A DNA stretch of 64,000 bases from Streptosporangium sp. NBC_01495 (GTDB lineage: Bacteria > Actinomycetota > Actinomycetes > Streptosporangiales > Streptosporangiaceae). The translations under genes and the position numbers were made by a program. The stretch spans positions 2,542,001-2,606,000 of the forward strand of contig NZ_CP109430.1 in assembly GCF_036250735.1 (NCBI RefSeq), written 5' to 3'. Positions within the stretch are counted from its first letter, which is position 1; each line of letters opens with the position of its first letter. The notes below the pieces were generated by a model. It made no database searches and was not told the DNA's origin. It was given only the letters and a program-made list of their open reading frames with translations. Below are positions 46,072 through 55,914 of the stretch, piece after piece.

Positions 46072-46854
46072 TCAGGAGACCCGGGACTTGGGGGCGGTGA
46101 AGGTGTTGCAGGAGCCGGGGGTCTCCTGCTGGAAACCGCGGGTAACCCAGTAGGCGATGTTCTTGGCCGTGCCGTGGGTGGCCGTGCTGTAGGCGGCGCT
46201 CAGGACGTACCTGAAGTCCGACTCGCGACGGTTGAGGGAGCGCCAGATGCTGCCGATGAAGGCGCCGCTCAGGCACTCGGCCTGGAGCTCGATCTTGCGC
46301 AGCTCGGCGAGCACCGCCTTGTCGTTCTTGTAGTCCCGGGTGTTGAAGGCCGTCATGATCCCGGAGAGCTGCTGGACGTGGTGACCGTACTCGTGCGCCA
46401 GGGTCTGGAACAGGAACAGCTCGGTCGCCTGGGAGAGGATCCCCTTGCTGAGATAGAAGGTGATCTTCTTGTTCGCCGGGCAGTAGACCGCCTGGGCGCC
46501 CTTGGGGAACCTGCCGCAGCCGGTCGGGACGCCGGTGCGCGAGGTGACCGCGAACCTGGGCTTGGAGAAGGGCAGCTTCGTCTTGGAGAACTGGTACTCC
46601 CAGCCCTCGTTGAGGCAGTCCAGGGCGAAGCTGAGATAGGTCTCGGCGGTCTCCAGGTCGTCGTTGTAGACCGGCTGCTCCGGGCAGGCGTCCGGCTCGA
46701 GCTTGCCCGTCTTGTATATCGGGTTGGCGGTCAGGGCGGCCTTGCCCGTGGGCACCGGCGCGAGTCGCTCGGTGGTGACCGCCGCGCCCGCCGTACCGGA
46801 GAGCAGCGTGCTCACGAGTACGCCGGAGAGCAGTGCGATAAGGGGGATACGCAT
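46072..46854 (-). CDS. Secreted neutral zinc metallopeptidase (YpfJ-like family)
   Basis: 260 residues from MRIPLIALLSGVLVSTLLSG with a Sec signal peptide (AGAA near residue 25). The mature enzyme has the HExxH zinc site HEYGHHVQQLSG at about residue 155 and the third ligand region ELQAECLSGAF near 190. Four or more cysteines suggest disulfides (ACPEQP, ALDCLNEG, GCGRF, YCPANK). It corresponds to the putative neutral zinc metallopeptidase family. The substrate is unknown. A paralogue lies immediately upstream on the same strand. Confidence 0.88.
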   Translation of the reverse strand: MRIPLIALLSGVLVSTLLSGTAGAAVTTERLAPVPTGKAALTANPIYKTGKLEPDACPEQPVYNDDLETAETYLSFALDCLNEGWEYQFSKTKLPFSKPRFAVTSRTGVPTGCGRFPKGAQAVYCPANKKITFYLSKGILSQATELFLFQTLAHEYGHHVQQLSGIMTAFNTRDYKNDKAVLAELRKIELQAECLSGAFIGSIWRSLNRRESDFRYVLSAAYSTATHGTAKNIAYWVTRGFQQETPGSCNTFTAPKSRVS

Positions 46855-46892
46855 GATTCTCAACCCTAGGGGAGGTTGAAGGGGGGGTAAAG

Positions 46893-46933
46893 CCGATATG
46901 CGACCACGCTTGGGAAGCATGGCCGCATATCGG
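46893..46933. terminator. Inverted repeat between the two metallopeptidase genes
   Basis: CCGATATGCG (46893-46902) and CGCATATCGG (46924-46933) are perfect ten-base arms. A CCA/TGG pair continues the stem past one mismatch. It lies 172 bp apart genes on the minus strand and could end the upstream gene or control the downstream one. Confidence 0.5.
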
Positions 46934-46940
46934 AGGGTTC

Positions 46941-47041
46941 GTGCCGGGGATCGGGTGACGCGAGAGGCGCGTGTGTGGGCGGTGCCGGGGATCGGGTGAC
47001 GCGAGACGCGCGGGCGGTGCCGGGGATCAGGCGACGCGGCC
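46941..47041. repeat. Tandem copies of the 3' end of the second metallopeptidase gene
   Basis: GTGCCGGGGATCGGGTGACG recurs at 46941 and 46982, with a diverged copy at 47017 that runs into the stop codon of the gene ending at 47027. Periods are 41 and 35 bp. Confidence 0.75.
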
Positions 47042-47926
47042 GGAGGGGGCCGTCCAGGTGTTGCATCCGGACGGGGATCCGGCGTTGTAACCGCGCTCCA
47101 TCCAGTAGGCCTGGCTGCGGCCCTTGCCGTGGTCGTTCTTGGGCCAGTTCTTGTGCCCGTTGGCGTTGACCCAGCTGACCATCGCGTCCCACTGCGCCGG
47201 CTCGACCGGCAGGTCTTCGGCGATCTTGCGCAGGAAGGCGGAGCCGAGGCAGTCGGCCTGCAGTTCGAGGCGGCGGGAGAAGGCCAGCTTGGTGGACGAG
47301 GAGGCGCGCCAGATGCTGTTGCCGTAGTAGTCCATGATGCCCGCGAGGCGCTGCACGTGGTGGCCGTACTCGTGGGCGATGAACTGGGCGTGGTTGGCCG
47401 GGAAGGCGTTCTTCAGGACCTCACGCGTGACGCCGATGTAGATGGTGCGGTTGCTGGAGCAGTACAGCCCCCCGGCGCTGCTGGGCCACCGGCCGCAGGG
47501 GGTGTTCACCTTGGTGGTGGAGAAACGCAGCTTGGGCTGGGAGAACGCCAGGTTGGTCTTCCTGAACTGGGTCTTCCAGGCCAGGTTCAGGCAGCGGATG
47601 AGCTTGGTGACGAAGGTCCGGTAGGAGGCCGCGCTCCCCGCGCGGATCTGTCCGGCCTGGCAGCGCATGGTGGGCAGGGTGCCGGTGCGGTACAGGGGGC
47701 TGGCCGTCGCGGCGGCCCGGCCGCGCGGGGGTGCCTGCTCCTTGGCGTAGCCGGCGGAGGTGGTCGTGCCCGACGTCGTCCCGGTGACCGGCGCGACCTG
47801 CTGCGAGGCGGAGGTCGCGGCGGTCCGCGAGGTGGACGCGCTGGCTGTGCCCAGGCCCGTCACCAGGGCAAACGTCAACGAGACGGCAACAAGAGATGAT
47901 AGTTGCCTAAAGGGGAGAGTTTTCAT
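47027..47926 (-). CDS. Secreted neutral zinc metallopeptidase (YpfJ-like family), paralogue
   Basis: 299 residues from MKTLPFRQLSSLVAVSLTFA with a signal peptide ending near ASAS. A Thr/Ser/Ala-rich linker of about 50 residues follows, then the same catalytic core as the next gene: HEYGHHVQRLAG and ELQADCLGSAF. It ends NAGSPSGCNTWTAPSGRVA, parallel to its neighbour's QETPGSCNTFTAPKSRVS. The two are clearly a tandem duplication that has diverged. No ribosome site is seen before the ATG, and AATAACCT about ten bases upstream suggests a very short or absent leader. It is divergent from dxs. Confidence 0.88.
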   Translation of the reverse strand: MKTLPFRQLSSLVAVSLTFALVTGLGTASASTSRTAATSASQQVAPVTGTTSGTTTSAGYAKEQAPPRGRAAATASPLYRTGTLPTMRCQAGQIRAGSAASYRTFVTKLIRCLNLAWKTQFRKTNLAFSQPKLRFSTTKVNTPCGRWPSSAGGLYCSSNRTIYIGVTREVLKNAFPANHAQFIAHEYGHHVQRLAGIMDYYGNSIWRASSSTKLAFSRRLELQADCLGSAFLRKIAEDLPVEPAQWDAMVSWVNANGHKNWPKNDHGKGRSQAYWMERGYNAGSPSGCNTWTAPSGRVA

Positions 47927-48045
47927 GGTGGGGCAAAGGTTATTGCAAGTGTGGATAAAACGTGCAGAATCGCCGCTCTCGGGGGTTGCGTCCCCCATCG
48001 CAACTAGACTCGTCGTGACGTTGACTGGACAGAGGGGATGATTCC

Positions 48046-49965
48046 GTGAGCGAGCGGACCGGGCAGCCTGGAAATCTTCTGGAGTCGGTCAAGGGACCAG
48101 GGGACCTCAAGCGCCTGGCGGCGGACGAGCTACCGGTCCTCGCCGCAGAGATCAGGGATCTCCTGATCGCCTCCACCGCCCGCAGCGGCGGCCACCTGGG
48201 TCCCAACCTCGGCGTCGTCGAACTGACGATCGCGATGCACCGGGTCTTCGACTCGCCCCGCGACCGCATCCTGTGGGACACCGGCCACCAGGCCTACGTC
48301 CACAAGATGCTCACCGGCCGGGCCGGGCGGTTCGACACGCTCCGCCAGGAGGGCGGCCTGTCGGGCTACCCGAGCCAGGCCGAGTCCGAGCACGACATCA
48401 TCGAGAACTCCCACGCCTCGACCGCGCTGTCGTACGCCGACGGCCTGGCCAAGGCGTACCGGCTGCGCGGCGAGGCGGACCGCACGGTCGTCGCGGTGAT
48501 CGGGGACGGGGCGCTCACCGGCGGCATGGCCTGGGAGGCGCTCAACAACATCGCGGCGCGCAAGGACCTGCCGCTGATCATCGTGGTCAACGACAACGGC
48601 CGCTCCTACTCGCCGACCATCGGCGGGCTCGCCTCCCACCTGGCCTCCCTGCGCACGAACCAGCGCTACGAGGACGTGCTCGACTTCGTCAAGGGCAACC
48701 TGAACAGGGTCCCGGTGGTCGGCGCCCCCGTCTACGACGCCCTGCACGGCGTCAAGAAGGGCCTCAAGGACGTCCTGGCCCCGCAGGTCATGTTCGAGGA
48801 CCTCGGCCTGAAGTACATCGGGCTGGTCGACGGCCACGACGAGCAGGCCGTGGAGGCCGCGCTGCGCAGGGCCCGCGACTTCCGCCGCCCGGTCATCGTG
48901 CACGTGCTCACCAAGAAGGGCTTCGGCTACTCGCCGGCGGAGAACCACGACGAGGACTGCTTCCACTCGCCGGGCGTCTTCGACCCGCTCACGGGTGAGG
49001 AGAAGCCGAAGCCGCACGGCTGGACCAACGTCTTCGGCCAGGAGATGGTGCGGCTGGGCGCGGAGCGGAGCGACATCGTGGCGATCACCGCCGCGATGCT
49101 CGGCCCCACCGGCCTGATCCCGTTCTCCGAGGCCTACCCCGACCGCCTCTACGACGTCGGCATCGCCGAGCAGCACGCCCTGACCAGCGCCGCCGGCCTG
49201 GCGCTCGGCGGCCTGCACCCGGTGGTGGCCGTCTACGCCACCTTCCTCAACCGGGCCTTCGACCAGCTCCTGATGGACGTCGCCCTGCACCGGCTCCCCG
49301 TCACGGTCGTGCTCGACCGGGCGGGCGTCACCGGCGACGACGGCGCCAGCCACAACGGCATGTGGGACCTGTCGATCCTGCAGGTCGTCCCCGGCCTGTC
49401 GATCGCCGTCCCCCGCGACGAGCCCCGCCTGCGCGAGCTGCTGGCCGAGGCCGTGGAGATCGACGACGGCCCGAGCGTCGTGCGCTACCCCAAGGGGGCG
49501 GTGGCCACCGAGATCGAGGCGGTCGGCCGCCTCGGCGAGATGGACGTGCTGCGCGCGGGCGACCCCGACGTGCTGCTCGTGTCCGTGGGACCGATGGCCG
49601 AACTGTGCATGGAGGCCGCCGGCCTGCTCGACGCCCAGGGCATCTCCGCCACGGTGGTCGACCCGCGCTGGGTCAAGCCCCTGGACGAGGCCCTGACAGC
49701 GGCCGCCCGCGTCCACAAACTGGTCGTGGTGGTCGAGGACAACGGCCGGGTGGGCGCGGTCGGCGACGCGGTCGCCCGCATGCTGCGCGACGCCGACGTG
49801 GACGTCCCGGTCCGCACGTACGGCATCCCGCAGCGCTTCCTCGACCACGCCAAGCGCCCGAAGATCCTCAGCGAGATCGGCCTGACCTCACAGGACATCG
49901 CCCGCCAGATCACCGAGGCGATCGCGAAGCGCTCCCCGGTCCTGGAGAACCACCCGACCCGCTGA
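48046..49965 (+). CDS. dxs: 1-deoxy-D-xylulose-5-phosphate synthase
   Basis: 639 residues from GTG, AGAGGGG upstream. Complete thiamine-diphosphate enzyme: [20 protein letters not shown], the TPP motif [26 protein letters not shown], and in the transketolase-like domain [19 protein letters not shown] and [20 protein letters not shown]. It condenses pyruvate with glyceraldehyde-3-phosphate, the first step of the MEP isoprenoid pathway. It stands alone, divergent from the metallopeptidases. The gene is followed by short tandem CCCCGGCG-type repeats. Confidence 0.98.
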   Translation: MSERTGQPGNLLESVKGPGDLKRLAADELPVLAAEIRDLLIASTARSGGHLGPNLGVVELTIAMHRVFDSPRDRILWDTGHQAYVHKMLTGRAGRFDTLRQEGGLSGYPSQAESEHDIIENSHASTALSYADGLAKAYRLRGEADRTVVAVIGDGALTGGMAWEALNNIAARKDLPLIIVVNDNGRSYSPTIGGLASHLASLRTNQRYEDVLDFVKGNLNRVPVVGAPVYDALHGVKKGLKDVLAPQVMFEDLGLKYIGLVDGHDEQAVEAALRRARDFRRPVIVHVLTKKGFGYSPAENHDEDCFHSPGVFDPLTGEEKPKPHGWTNVFGQEMVRLGAERSDIVAITAAMLGPTGLIPFSEAYPDRLYDVGIAEQHALTSAAGLALGGLHPVVAVYATFLNRAFDQLLMDVALHRLPVTVVLDRAGVTGDDGASHNGMWDLSILQVVPGLSIAVPRDEPRLRELLAEAVEIDDGPSVVRYPKGAVATEIEAVGRLGEMDVLRAGDPDVLLVSVGPMAELCMEAAGLLDAQGISATVVDPRWVKPLDEALTAAARVHKLVVVVEDNGRVGAVGDAVARMLRDADVDVPVRTYGIPQRFLDHAKRPKILSEIGLTSQDIARQITEAIAKRSPVLENHPTR

Positions 49966-49975
49966 CAGCGTCTCC

Positions 49976-50025
49976 CGGCGTCCCTCAGCGCCCCCGGCGT
50001 CCCTCAGCGCCCCCGGCGCCCCCGG
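49976..50025. repeat. 19-bp tandem repeat after dxs
   Basis: CGTCCCTCAGCGCCCCCGG occurs twice in tandem, followed by shorter CGCCCCCGG units, in the space between the convergent dxs and DedA genes. Confidence 0.7.
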
Positions 50026-50064
50026 CGCCCCTCCGCCCGCGCGAGCCGGGTCGCCCCGCTCCGC

Positions 50065-50808
50065 CTATCCGACGATCTTCCCGCTCGCGTCGTCGGAGCC
50101 GATCGTGTGTCCGGAGCCGATCGTGTGACCGGAGCCGGCGTCGGCGGCGGCATCAGTGTCGCCGGTGTCGCCGGTGTCGCCGGCGCCCGCAGCCTCCCGC
50201 GGCGGGCGGGCGCGGTGGTTGATCACGACGAGGCCCGCGACCACGACCGCCACGCAGACGAGGATCGGTACCAGCAGGTGCCGGTTCTGCCGCAGGGCCT
50301 CACCCGCGAGGGTGCCCAGCGTCAGGTAGACGGTCACCCAGACCGCGCTGCCCGCCAGGGCCCAGCGGATGAAACGCGTGTACGGCATGCTCAGGGTCCC
50401 GGCGACGATCGGGGTGAGCGAGCCGACCACCGGCAGGAAACAGGCGGCTGCCAGAGCCGGGCCGTAACCCGCGCCCGTGGCCAGTTGCTCGGCCCGCGAC
50501 CAGCGCCGCTCGCCGATCCGGCGCCCGGCCCCGCTGCGACGCAGCCGCGACCCGTACCGGCGGCCGATGAGCCAGCCGCCGGTGGCGTACAGGGCGCACC
50601 CGGCACAACCGGCGAGCGCCACCGCCGCGATCTCCCATGGATCCGCCAGCGCCGCCCCCGCCACGAGGATCGCCGCGACACCGGGTATCAGCGAGCCGGC
50701 GAACGCCAGCACGGCGAGAAGTATCGAGCCGACCAGATACGGAGACGACGACTGCAGCATGTCCAGGAGCATGACCCCAGGATCGCGGTCGTGGGCGGCG
50801 GCCGGCAT
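50065..50808 (-). CDS. DedA family (SNARE-associated/VTT domain) membrane protein
   Basis: 247 residues, about five membrane segments. The family core is intact: YLVGSILLAVLAFAGSLIPG at the start, a GGWLIGRRYG loop, YGPALAAACFLPVVGSLTPI and the conserved AGTLSMPYTRFIRWALAGSA. DedA proteins support lipid (undecaprenyl- or phosphatidyl-lipid) flipping and membrane homeostasis. The exact lipid here is unknown. The last 40 residues are low-complexity (GDTGDTGDT, GSGHTIGSGHTIGS). The ATG at 50808 has GGAGG seven bases upstream. It is divergent from the permease. Confidence 0.88.
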   Translation of the reverse strand: MPAAAHDRDPGVMLLDMLQSSSPYLVGSILLAVLAFAGSLIPGVAAILVAGAALADPWEIAAVALAGCAGCALYATGGWLIGRRYGSRLRRSGAGRRIGERRWSRAEQLATGAGYGPALAAACFLPVVGSLTPIVAGTLSMPYTRFIRWALAGSAVWVTVYLTLGTLAGEALRQNRHLLVPILVCVAVVVAGLVVINHRARPPREAAGAGDTGDTGDTDAAADAGSGHTIGSGHTIGSDDASGKIVG

Positions 50809-50905
50809 CGGGGACCTCCCCCCAAACAACCCCGAGTTCGCCGTTCGGCCGCCGATCCGCTGGGCATGTGACCTGCGACACAGAACCGGCGGTCGAGGAG
50901 GGGCC

Positions 50906-52360
50906 ATGGGCGTCTTGCGCGTCAAGTCGGTGGAACAGTCGATCTCGGACACCGAGGCACCGGAACACCGGCTGCGCAAGGATCTCAGCGCGCTGGACCT
51001 CACCATCTTCGGCATCGGCGTCGTCATCGGCACCGGCATCTTCGTGCTCACCGGCCGGGTCGCCAGGGAGATGGCCGGCCCCTCGGTGGCCCTGTCCTTC
51101 GTGGTCGCCGGCATCGTCTGCGCGCTGGCGGCGCTCTGCTACGCCGAGTTCGCCTCCACCGTCCCGGCGGCAGGGTCCGCCTACACCTTCGCCTTCGCCA
51201 CCCTCGGCGAGTTTCCCGCCTGGATCATCGGCTGGGACCTGATGCTGGAGATGATGCTCGGCGCCGCGGTCGTCGCGGTCGGCTGGTCGGGATACCTGAC
51301 CTCGCTGCTGGCGTCCCTGGGGGTGACGCTGCCCGGCGCGATCGCGGGGGAGGGGGCGGCGTTCAACCTGCCCGCCGCGCTGATCGTGCTGGTCCTCACC
51401 GGGATCCTGGTCATCGGGATCAAGCTGTCGTCCCGGTTCAACCTCGTCATCGTCACGATCAAGCTCGCGGTGATCCTGCTGGTCGTCGTGGCCGGGCTGT
51501 TCTTCGTCAGGGCCGCCAACTACTCCCCGTTCATCCCGCCCTCGAAGCCGACCCCCGCGGTGGAGGGGCTGTCCGCGCCGCTTATCCAGGTGCTGTTCGG
51601 GATCAGCCCGGTCGCGTACGGGGTGCTGGGCGTCTTCAGCGCCGCGGCGATCGTGTTCTTCGCCTACATCGGCTTCGACGTGGTCGCCACCGCCGCCGAG
51701 GAGACGCGCAACCCGCAGCGGGACCTGCCCATCGGCATCCTGACCTCGCTCGGCGTCTGCACGGTGCTCTACGTCGCGGTCTCCCTGGTCGTCGTCGGCA
51801 TGCAGCCCTACAGCCGGCTCAGCGAGGCCGCGCCGCTGGCCGACGCGTTCAAGGCGGTCGGCCAGACCTGGGCCGCGTCGCTGATCAGCGTCGGCGCCCT
51901 GGCCGGCCTGACGACGGTCGTGATGATCCTCATGCTGGGCATGTCGCGGGTGATGTTCGCCATGTGCCGCGACAACCTGCTGCCGCGCGGGCTGGCGAAG
52001 GTGCATCCCAAGTACCGGACCCCGTACATCATCACCATCATGATGGGCCTCGTCGTCTCGGCCCTGGCCGGGCTGGTGCCGCTGGCCACCATCGCCGAGC
52101 TGGTCAACATCGGCACGCTCTTCGCGTTCGTGGTGGTCTCGATCGCGGTGGTCATCCTGCGCCGCACCCGTCCCGAGCTGCCGAGGTCCTTCCGCACCCC
52201 GCTGGTGCCGCTGGTGCCGATCCTGTCGGTGCTCGCCTGCCTCTACCTGATGCTCAACCTCCCGGTGGAGACCTGGCTGAGGTTCGTGGCGTGGATGCTG
52301 CTCGGGATCCTGATCTACTTCGGGTACGGCTACCGGCACAGCAGGCTGTCGGAGCGCTAG
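50906..52360 (+). CDS. APC-family amino acid permease (cationic amino acid transporter type)
   Basis: 484 residues, about twelve to fourteen membrane segments. Hallmarks of the CAT/YfnA group: LRKDLSALDLTIFGIGVVIG, TGIFVLTGRVA, FASTVPAAGSAYTFAFATLG, FFAYIGFDVVATAAEETRNP, QRDLPIGI and GMSRVMFAMCRDNLLP. It carries amino acids with protons across the cell membrane. The substrate cannot be named from sequence alone. GAGGAGGGG precedes the ATG. It is followed at once by a strong hairpin. Confidence 0.95.
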   Translation: MGVLRVKSVEQSISDTEAPEHRLRKDLSALDLTIFGIGVVIGTGIFVLTGRVAREMAGPSVALSFVVAGIVCALAALCYAEFASTVPAAGSAYTFAFATLGEFPAWIIGWDLMLEMMLGAAVVAVGWSGYLTSLLASLGVTLPGAIAGEGAAFNLPAALIVLVLTGILVIGIKLSSRFNLVIVTIKLAVILLVVVAGLFFVRAANYSPFIPPSKPTPAVEGLSAPLIQVLFGISPVAYGVLGVFSAAAIVFFAYIGFDVVATAAEETRNPQRDLPIGILTSLGVCTVLYVAVSLVVVGMQPYSRLSEAAPLADAFKAVGQTWAASLISVGALAGLTTVVMILMLGMSRVMFAMCRDNLLPRGLAKVHPKYRTPYIITIMMGLVVSALAGLVPLATIAELVNIGTLFAFVVVSIAVVILRRTRPELPRSFRTPLVPLVPILSVLACLYLMLNLPVETWLRFVAWMLLGILIYFGYGYRHSRLSER

Positions 52361-52391
52361 CGGCTCCCCCGCCGCGAGAGCGGGGGAGCCG
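52361..52391. terminator. Bidirectional hairpin terminator
   Basis: CGGCTCCCCCGC (52361-52372) and GCGGGGGAGCCG (52380-52391), twelve perfect pairs, loop of seven. It lies between the convergent permease and fadB genes. Confidence 0.8.
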
Positions 52392-52403
52392 TACGAGAAA
52401 CCG

Positions 52404-54518
52404 TCAGGCGGGGACCGAGGCCACGCCCGGCGGCAGGAAGCGCGGCTCGGCGATGCCCGCCCGGTCGAGGTACGGGGTGACGCCGCCCAGGTGGAACGGC
52501 CAGCCCGCGCCGAGGATCATGCACAGGTCGATGTCCTGGGGAGCCGAGACCACGCCCTCCTCCAGCATGAGGCGGATCTCCTCGGCCAGCGCCCGCAGCG
52601 CCCGCAGCCGTACCTCCTCGGCCGTCGACGGGGAGGTACCGCCCGCGAAGAGGGCCACCGCCTCGGGGTCGAGCGAGAAGTCCGGCGCGTAGACGCCCGG
52701 CTTGCCCGCCGAGACCAGCCGGGCGAGGTTCTCCGACACCCCGTAGCGGGCCGGGAAGGCCTCGTGCATCGTCTCGGCGACGTGCAGCGCCACGGCGGGG
52801 CCGACGAGCTGCATCAGCGCGAACGGGGTCATCGGCAGGCCCAGCCCGTCCAGCGCGTGGTCGGCGACCTCCAGCGGGGTGCCCTCGTCGACGGCGCCGA
52901 TGACCTCGCCCATGAAGCGCGTCAGCAGCCGGTTGACCACGAACGCGGGCGCGTCCTTGACCAGCACGGACGACTTCTTCAGCGACCGGCCGACGGAGAA
53001 GGCCGTGGCGAGCGTCGCGTCGTCGGTCTCCGAACCCCGCACGATCTCCAGCAGCGGCATCACCGCGACCGGGTTGAAGAAGTGGAAGCCCACGACGCGC
53101 TCCGGGTGGCGCAGCCCCGAGGCCATCTCGGTCAGCGACAGCGAGGAGGTGTTCGTGGCCAGCACGCACTCGGCGGAGACGACCTCCTCCACCTCGGCGA
53201 ACACCTTCCGCTTGACCTTCATGTCCTCGAACACGGCCTCGATGACGAAGTCGGCGTCGGCGAACGCGTCCTTGGTCAGCGAGCCGGTCACCAGGGACTT
53301 GAGCCGGTTGGCCTGGTCGGCGGAGACGCGCCCCTTGCCGAGCAGCCTGTCCACCTCGGCGTGGACGTAGCCGACGCCCTTGTCCAGCCGGTCCTGGTCC
53401 AGGTCGGTGAGCACCACCGGGACCTCCAGGCGGCGGGCGAACAGCAGCGCCATCTGCGAGGCCATCAGGCCCGCGCCGACGACGCCGACCTTGGTGACCT
53501 TGCGGGCCAGCGCCTTGTCCGGCGCGCCCGCGGGCTTCTTGGCCCGGCGCTGGACCAGGTCGAAGGAGTACAGGCCGGCGCGGAGCTCGTCGCCCATGAG
53601 GAGGTCGGCCAGGGCTTGGTCCTCGGCGTCGAAGCCCTCGTCGCGCGAGGCGGTGCGGGCCAGTTCGACCAGCTCCAGCGCCCGGTAGGGGGCCGGGGAG
53701 GCGCCGTGCAGCCTCATGTCGAGCAGGAAGCGCGCGTCGGCGACCGTCTTGGCCCAGTCGTCCCCGGTGTGGTCGGTACGGGAGACCGTCACCTCGCCGC
53801 GCAGCACCTGGGCGGCCCAGCGCAGCGACTCCTCCAGGAAGTCGGCGGGCTCGAACATCGCGTCGGCGACCCCGAGCGCGAACGCCTCCCTGCCCTTGAT
53901 CATGCGGTTCTGCGCGAGCGGGTTCTCGACGATCAGCTTGACGGCCGCGGCCGGGCCGATCAGCCGGGGCAGCAGCTGGGTGCCGCCCCAGCCGGGGACC
54001 AGGCCGAGGAAGCACTCGGGCAGCGCCACGGCGGGCACGCCGGAGGAGATGGTCCGGTACGTGCAGTGCAGCGCGACCTCCAGGCCGCCGCCCATCGCCG
54101 CGCCGTTGACGAACGCGAACGACGGCACGTCCAGCTCGCCGAGGCGGCGGAACACGTCGTGCCCCAGTTTGCCGATCCGCAGCGCCTGGTCCCGCTCGGA
54201 GACCAGCGCGGCCCCCTTGAGGTCGGCGCCGACGGCGAAGACGAACGGCTTGCCGACGACGCCCACGGCCGCCAGGTCGCCGCGCCCGGCGACCGAGTCC
54301 AGGGCCTCGCCCAGCGAGGTCAGCCCGCCGGGGCCGAACGTCGACGGCTTGGTGTGGTCGAAGCCGTTGTCCAGCGTGATCAGTGCCATGACGCCCGCGC
54401 CGTAGGGCAGTTCCACGTCGCGGACGGCCGCCCGGGTGACGACCTCGTCGGCGAAGAGCTCGGTGATGTCCGTGGCGCCCGCGGTGCCCATCTTGGTGCC
54501 CGCCTTGATGTCCGTCAC
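52404..54518 (-). CDS. fadB: Fatty-acid oxidation multifunctional enzyme (enoyl-CoA hydratase / 3-hydroxyacyl-CoA dehydrogenase)
   Basis: 704 residues from GTG, which overlaps the thiolase stop by four bases. The N-terminal crotonase domain (about 20-280) has FVNGAAMGGGLEVALHCTYR and LPECFLGLVPGWGGTQLLPR. The NAD-binding domain from about 345 has VGVVGAGLMASQMALLFARR, and the C-terminal hydroxyacyl-CoA domain has GFHFFNPVAVMPLLEIVRG and VVNRLLTRFMGEVIGAVDEG. It hydrates enoyl-CoA and oxidises the 3-hydroxyacyl-CoA in beta-oxidation. It is translationally coupled to the thiolase, a standard fadAB arrangement. Confidence 0.96.
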   Translation of the reverse strand: MTDIKAGTKMGTAGATDITELFADEVVTRAAVRDVELPYGAGVMALITLDNGFDHTKPSTFGPGGLTSLGEALDSVAGRGDLAAVGVVGKPFVFAVGADLKGAALVSERDQALRIGKLGHDVFRRLGELDVPSFAFVNGAAMGGGLEVALHCTYRTISSGVPAVALPECFLGLVPGWGGTQLLPRLIGPAAAVKLIVENPLAQNRMIKGREAFALGVADAMFEPADFLEESLRWAAQVLRGEVTVSRTDHTGDDWAKTVADARFLLDMRLHGASPAPYRALELVELARTASRDEGFDAEDQALADLLMGDELRAGLYSFDLVQRRAKKPAGAPDKALARKVTKVGVVGAGLMASQMALLFARRLEVPVVLTDLDQDRLDKGVGYVHAEVDRLLGKGRVSADQANRLKSLVTGSLTKDAFADADFVIEAVFEDMKVKRKVFAEVEEVVSAECVLATNTSSLSLTEMASGLRHPERVVGFHFFNPVAVMPLLEIVRGSETDDATLATAFSVGRSLKKSSVLVKDAPAFVVNRLLTRFMGEVIGAVDEGTPLEVADHALDGLGLPMTPFALMQLVGPAVALHVAETMHEAFPARYGVSENLARLVSAGKPGVYAPDFSLDPEAVALFAGGTSPSTAEEVRLRALRALAEEIRLMLEEGVVSAPQDIDLCMILGAGWPFHLGGVTPYLDRAGIAEPRFLPPGVASVPA

Positions 54519-55714
54519 TTCTCGCCCTCCCAGCCGAGGTTCTCCCAGATGACCGTTCCGCCCATGCCCAGGCCCACGCACATCGTGGTCACGCCGTAGC
54601 GGACGTCGGGGCGCTCGCCGAACTCGCGGGCGAGCTGCGTCATCAGGCGCACCCCGGAGGAGGCCAGCGGGTGGCCGAAGGCGATGGCGCCGCCGTAGGG
54701 GTTCACCCGGGGGTCGTCGTCGGCGATGCCGAAGTGCTCCAGGAACGCCAGCACCTGCACGGCGAACGCCTCGTTGATCTCGAACAGTCCCAGGTCGGAG
54801 ATGGAGAGCCCGGCCAGGCGCAGGGCCCGCTCGGTGGACGGGATCGGCCCGACGCCCATCACCTCGGGGTCCACGCCCGCGAAGGCGTACGAGACCAGGC
54901 GCATCTTCGGCGCGAGGCCGAGCTCCTCCGCGACGTCGGCGGCGGCCACGACGCAGCCGGTGGCGCCGTCGTTGATGCCGGAGGCGTTGCCCGCGGTGAC
55001 CCGGCCGTGCGGGCGGAACGGGGTCTTCAGCCCGGCGAGGCCCTCCAGCGTGGTGCCGGGGCGGGGAGCCTCGTCGGCCGTGGCCAGCCCCCAGCCCTTC
55101 TCCGCGGACCTGGTCGCCATCGGGACCAGGTCCTCCTGGATCCTGCCGTCGGCGTACGCCTTGGCGACCTTCTCCTGGGAGGCGAGGGCGAAGGCGTCCG
55201 CGCGGTCCTTCGTGATGGAGGGGTAGCGGTCGTGGAGGTTCTCGGCGGTCATGCCCATGACGAGGGCGGAACCGTCCACGAGCTGCTCGGCCAGGAAGCG
55301 GGGGTTGGGGTCGACGCCCTCGCCCATGGGGTGGCGGCCCATGTGCTCGACGCCGCCGGCGATGGCGACGTCGTAGGCGCCGAAGGCGATGCCGCCGGCG
55401 ACCGAGGTCACCGCGGTCATCGCGCCCGCGCACATGCGGTCGATCGAGTAGCCGGGCACGGTCTTGGGCAGCCCGGCCAGGATCGCGGCGGAGCGGCCGA
55501 GGGTCAGGCCCTGGTCGCCGATCTGCGTGGTGGCCGCGATGGCCACCTCGTCGACGCGCTCGGGAGGCAGATTCGGGTTACGCCGGATCAGCTCGCGGAT
55601 GACGCGGATCACCAGGTCGTCGGCGCGCGTCTCGGCGTACAGGCCCTTGGGGCCCGACCTGCCGAATGGTGTGCGCACACCGTCGACGAATACGACGTCA
55701 CGAGACGAAGGCAC
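54515..55714 (-). CDS. fadA: Acetyl-CoA acyltransferase (3-ketoacyl-CoA thiolase)
   Basis: 399 residues from GTG with GGAG upstream. Catalytic residues of type I/II thiolases are present: the nucleophile Cys in IDRMCAGAM, His in AFGHPLASSG and the second Cys in MCVGLGMGG. NEAFAVQVLAFL is also typical. It cleaves 3-ketoacyl-CoA to acetyl-CoA and a shortened acyl-CoA, completing the cycle begun by the FadB protein next to it. It is divergent from the LacI regulator gene. Confidence 0.97.
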   Translation of the reverse strand: MPSSRDVVFVDGVRTPFGRSGPKGLYAETRADDLVIRVIRELIRRNPNLPPERVDEVAIAATTQIGDQGLTLGRSAAILAGLPKTVPGYSIDRMCAGAMTAVTSVAGGIAFGAYDVAIAGGVEHMGRHPMGEGVDPNPRFLAEQLVDGSALVMGMTAENLHDRYPSITKDRADAFALASQEKVAKAYADGRIQEDLVPMATRSAEKGWGLATADEAPRPGTTLEGLAGLKTPFRPHGRVTAGNASGINDGATGCVVAAADVAEELGLAPKMRLVSYAFAGVDPEVMGVGPIPSTERALRLAGLSISDLGLFEINEAFAVQVLAFLEHFGIADDDPRVNPYGGAIAFGHPLASSGVRLMTQLAREFGERPDVRYGVTTMCVGLGMGGTVIWENLGWEGEK

Positions 55715-55888
55715 GGGTTCGCTCCTCGTTGCTGGATGGCTTCCCCACCATGCTACTCGTCAGTAACAACGCTTGGCGCGGCCGGGCGGGCGGGAGGTGG
55801 GTAAGTTGTCCCCAAGAGTGTGCGGGCTCACGCCCCATCTCGCGGGCCGTGCCCGGGGTGCGGGGCGGAGGCAACTCTGGCAGACTTT

Positions 55889-55902
55889 GGAAAACGCTTT
55901 CC
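55889..55902. promoter_or_regulatory. LacI-family operator before the lacI-type gene
   Basis: GGAAAACGCTTTCC is a LacI/GalR-type dyad with the central CG and one asymmetric base, 13 bp before the regulator's GTG. A near-identical perfect version lies at 61244-61257 in front of a sugar-catabolism operon. Confidence 0.8.
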
Positions 55903-55914
55903 GGGAGGTTGTCG

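Noticed and set aside
48130..49848. 572-codon minus-strand frame opposite dxs
   Set aside because: Shadow of dxs.
52491..54599. 702-codon plus-strand frame opposite fadB
   Set aside because: Shadow of fadB; no start with a ribosome site.
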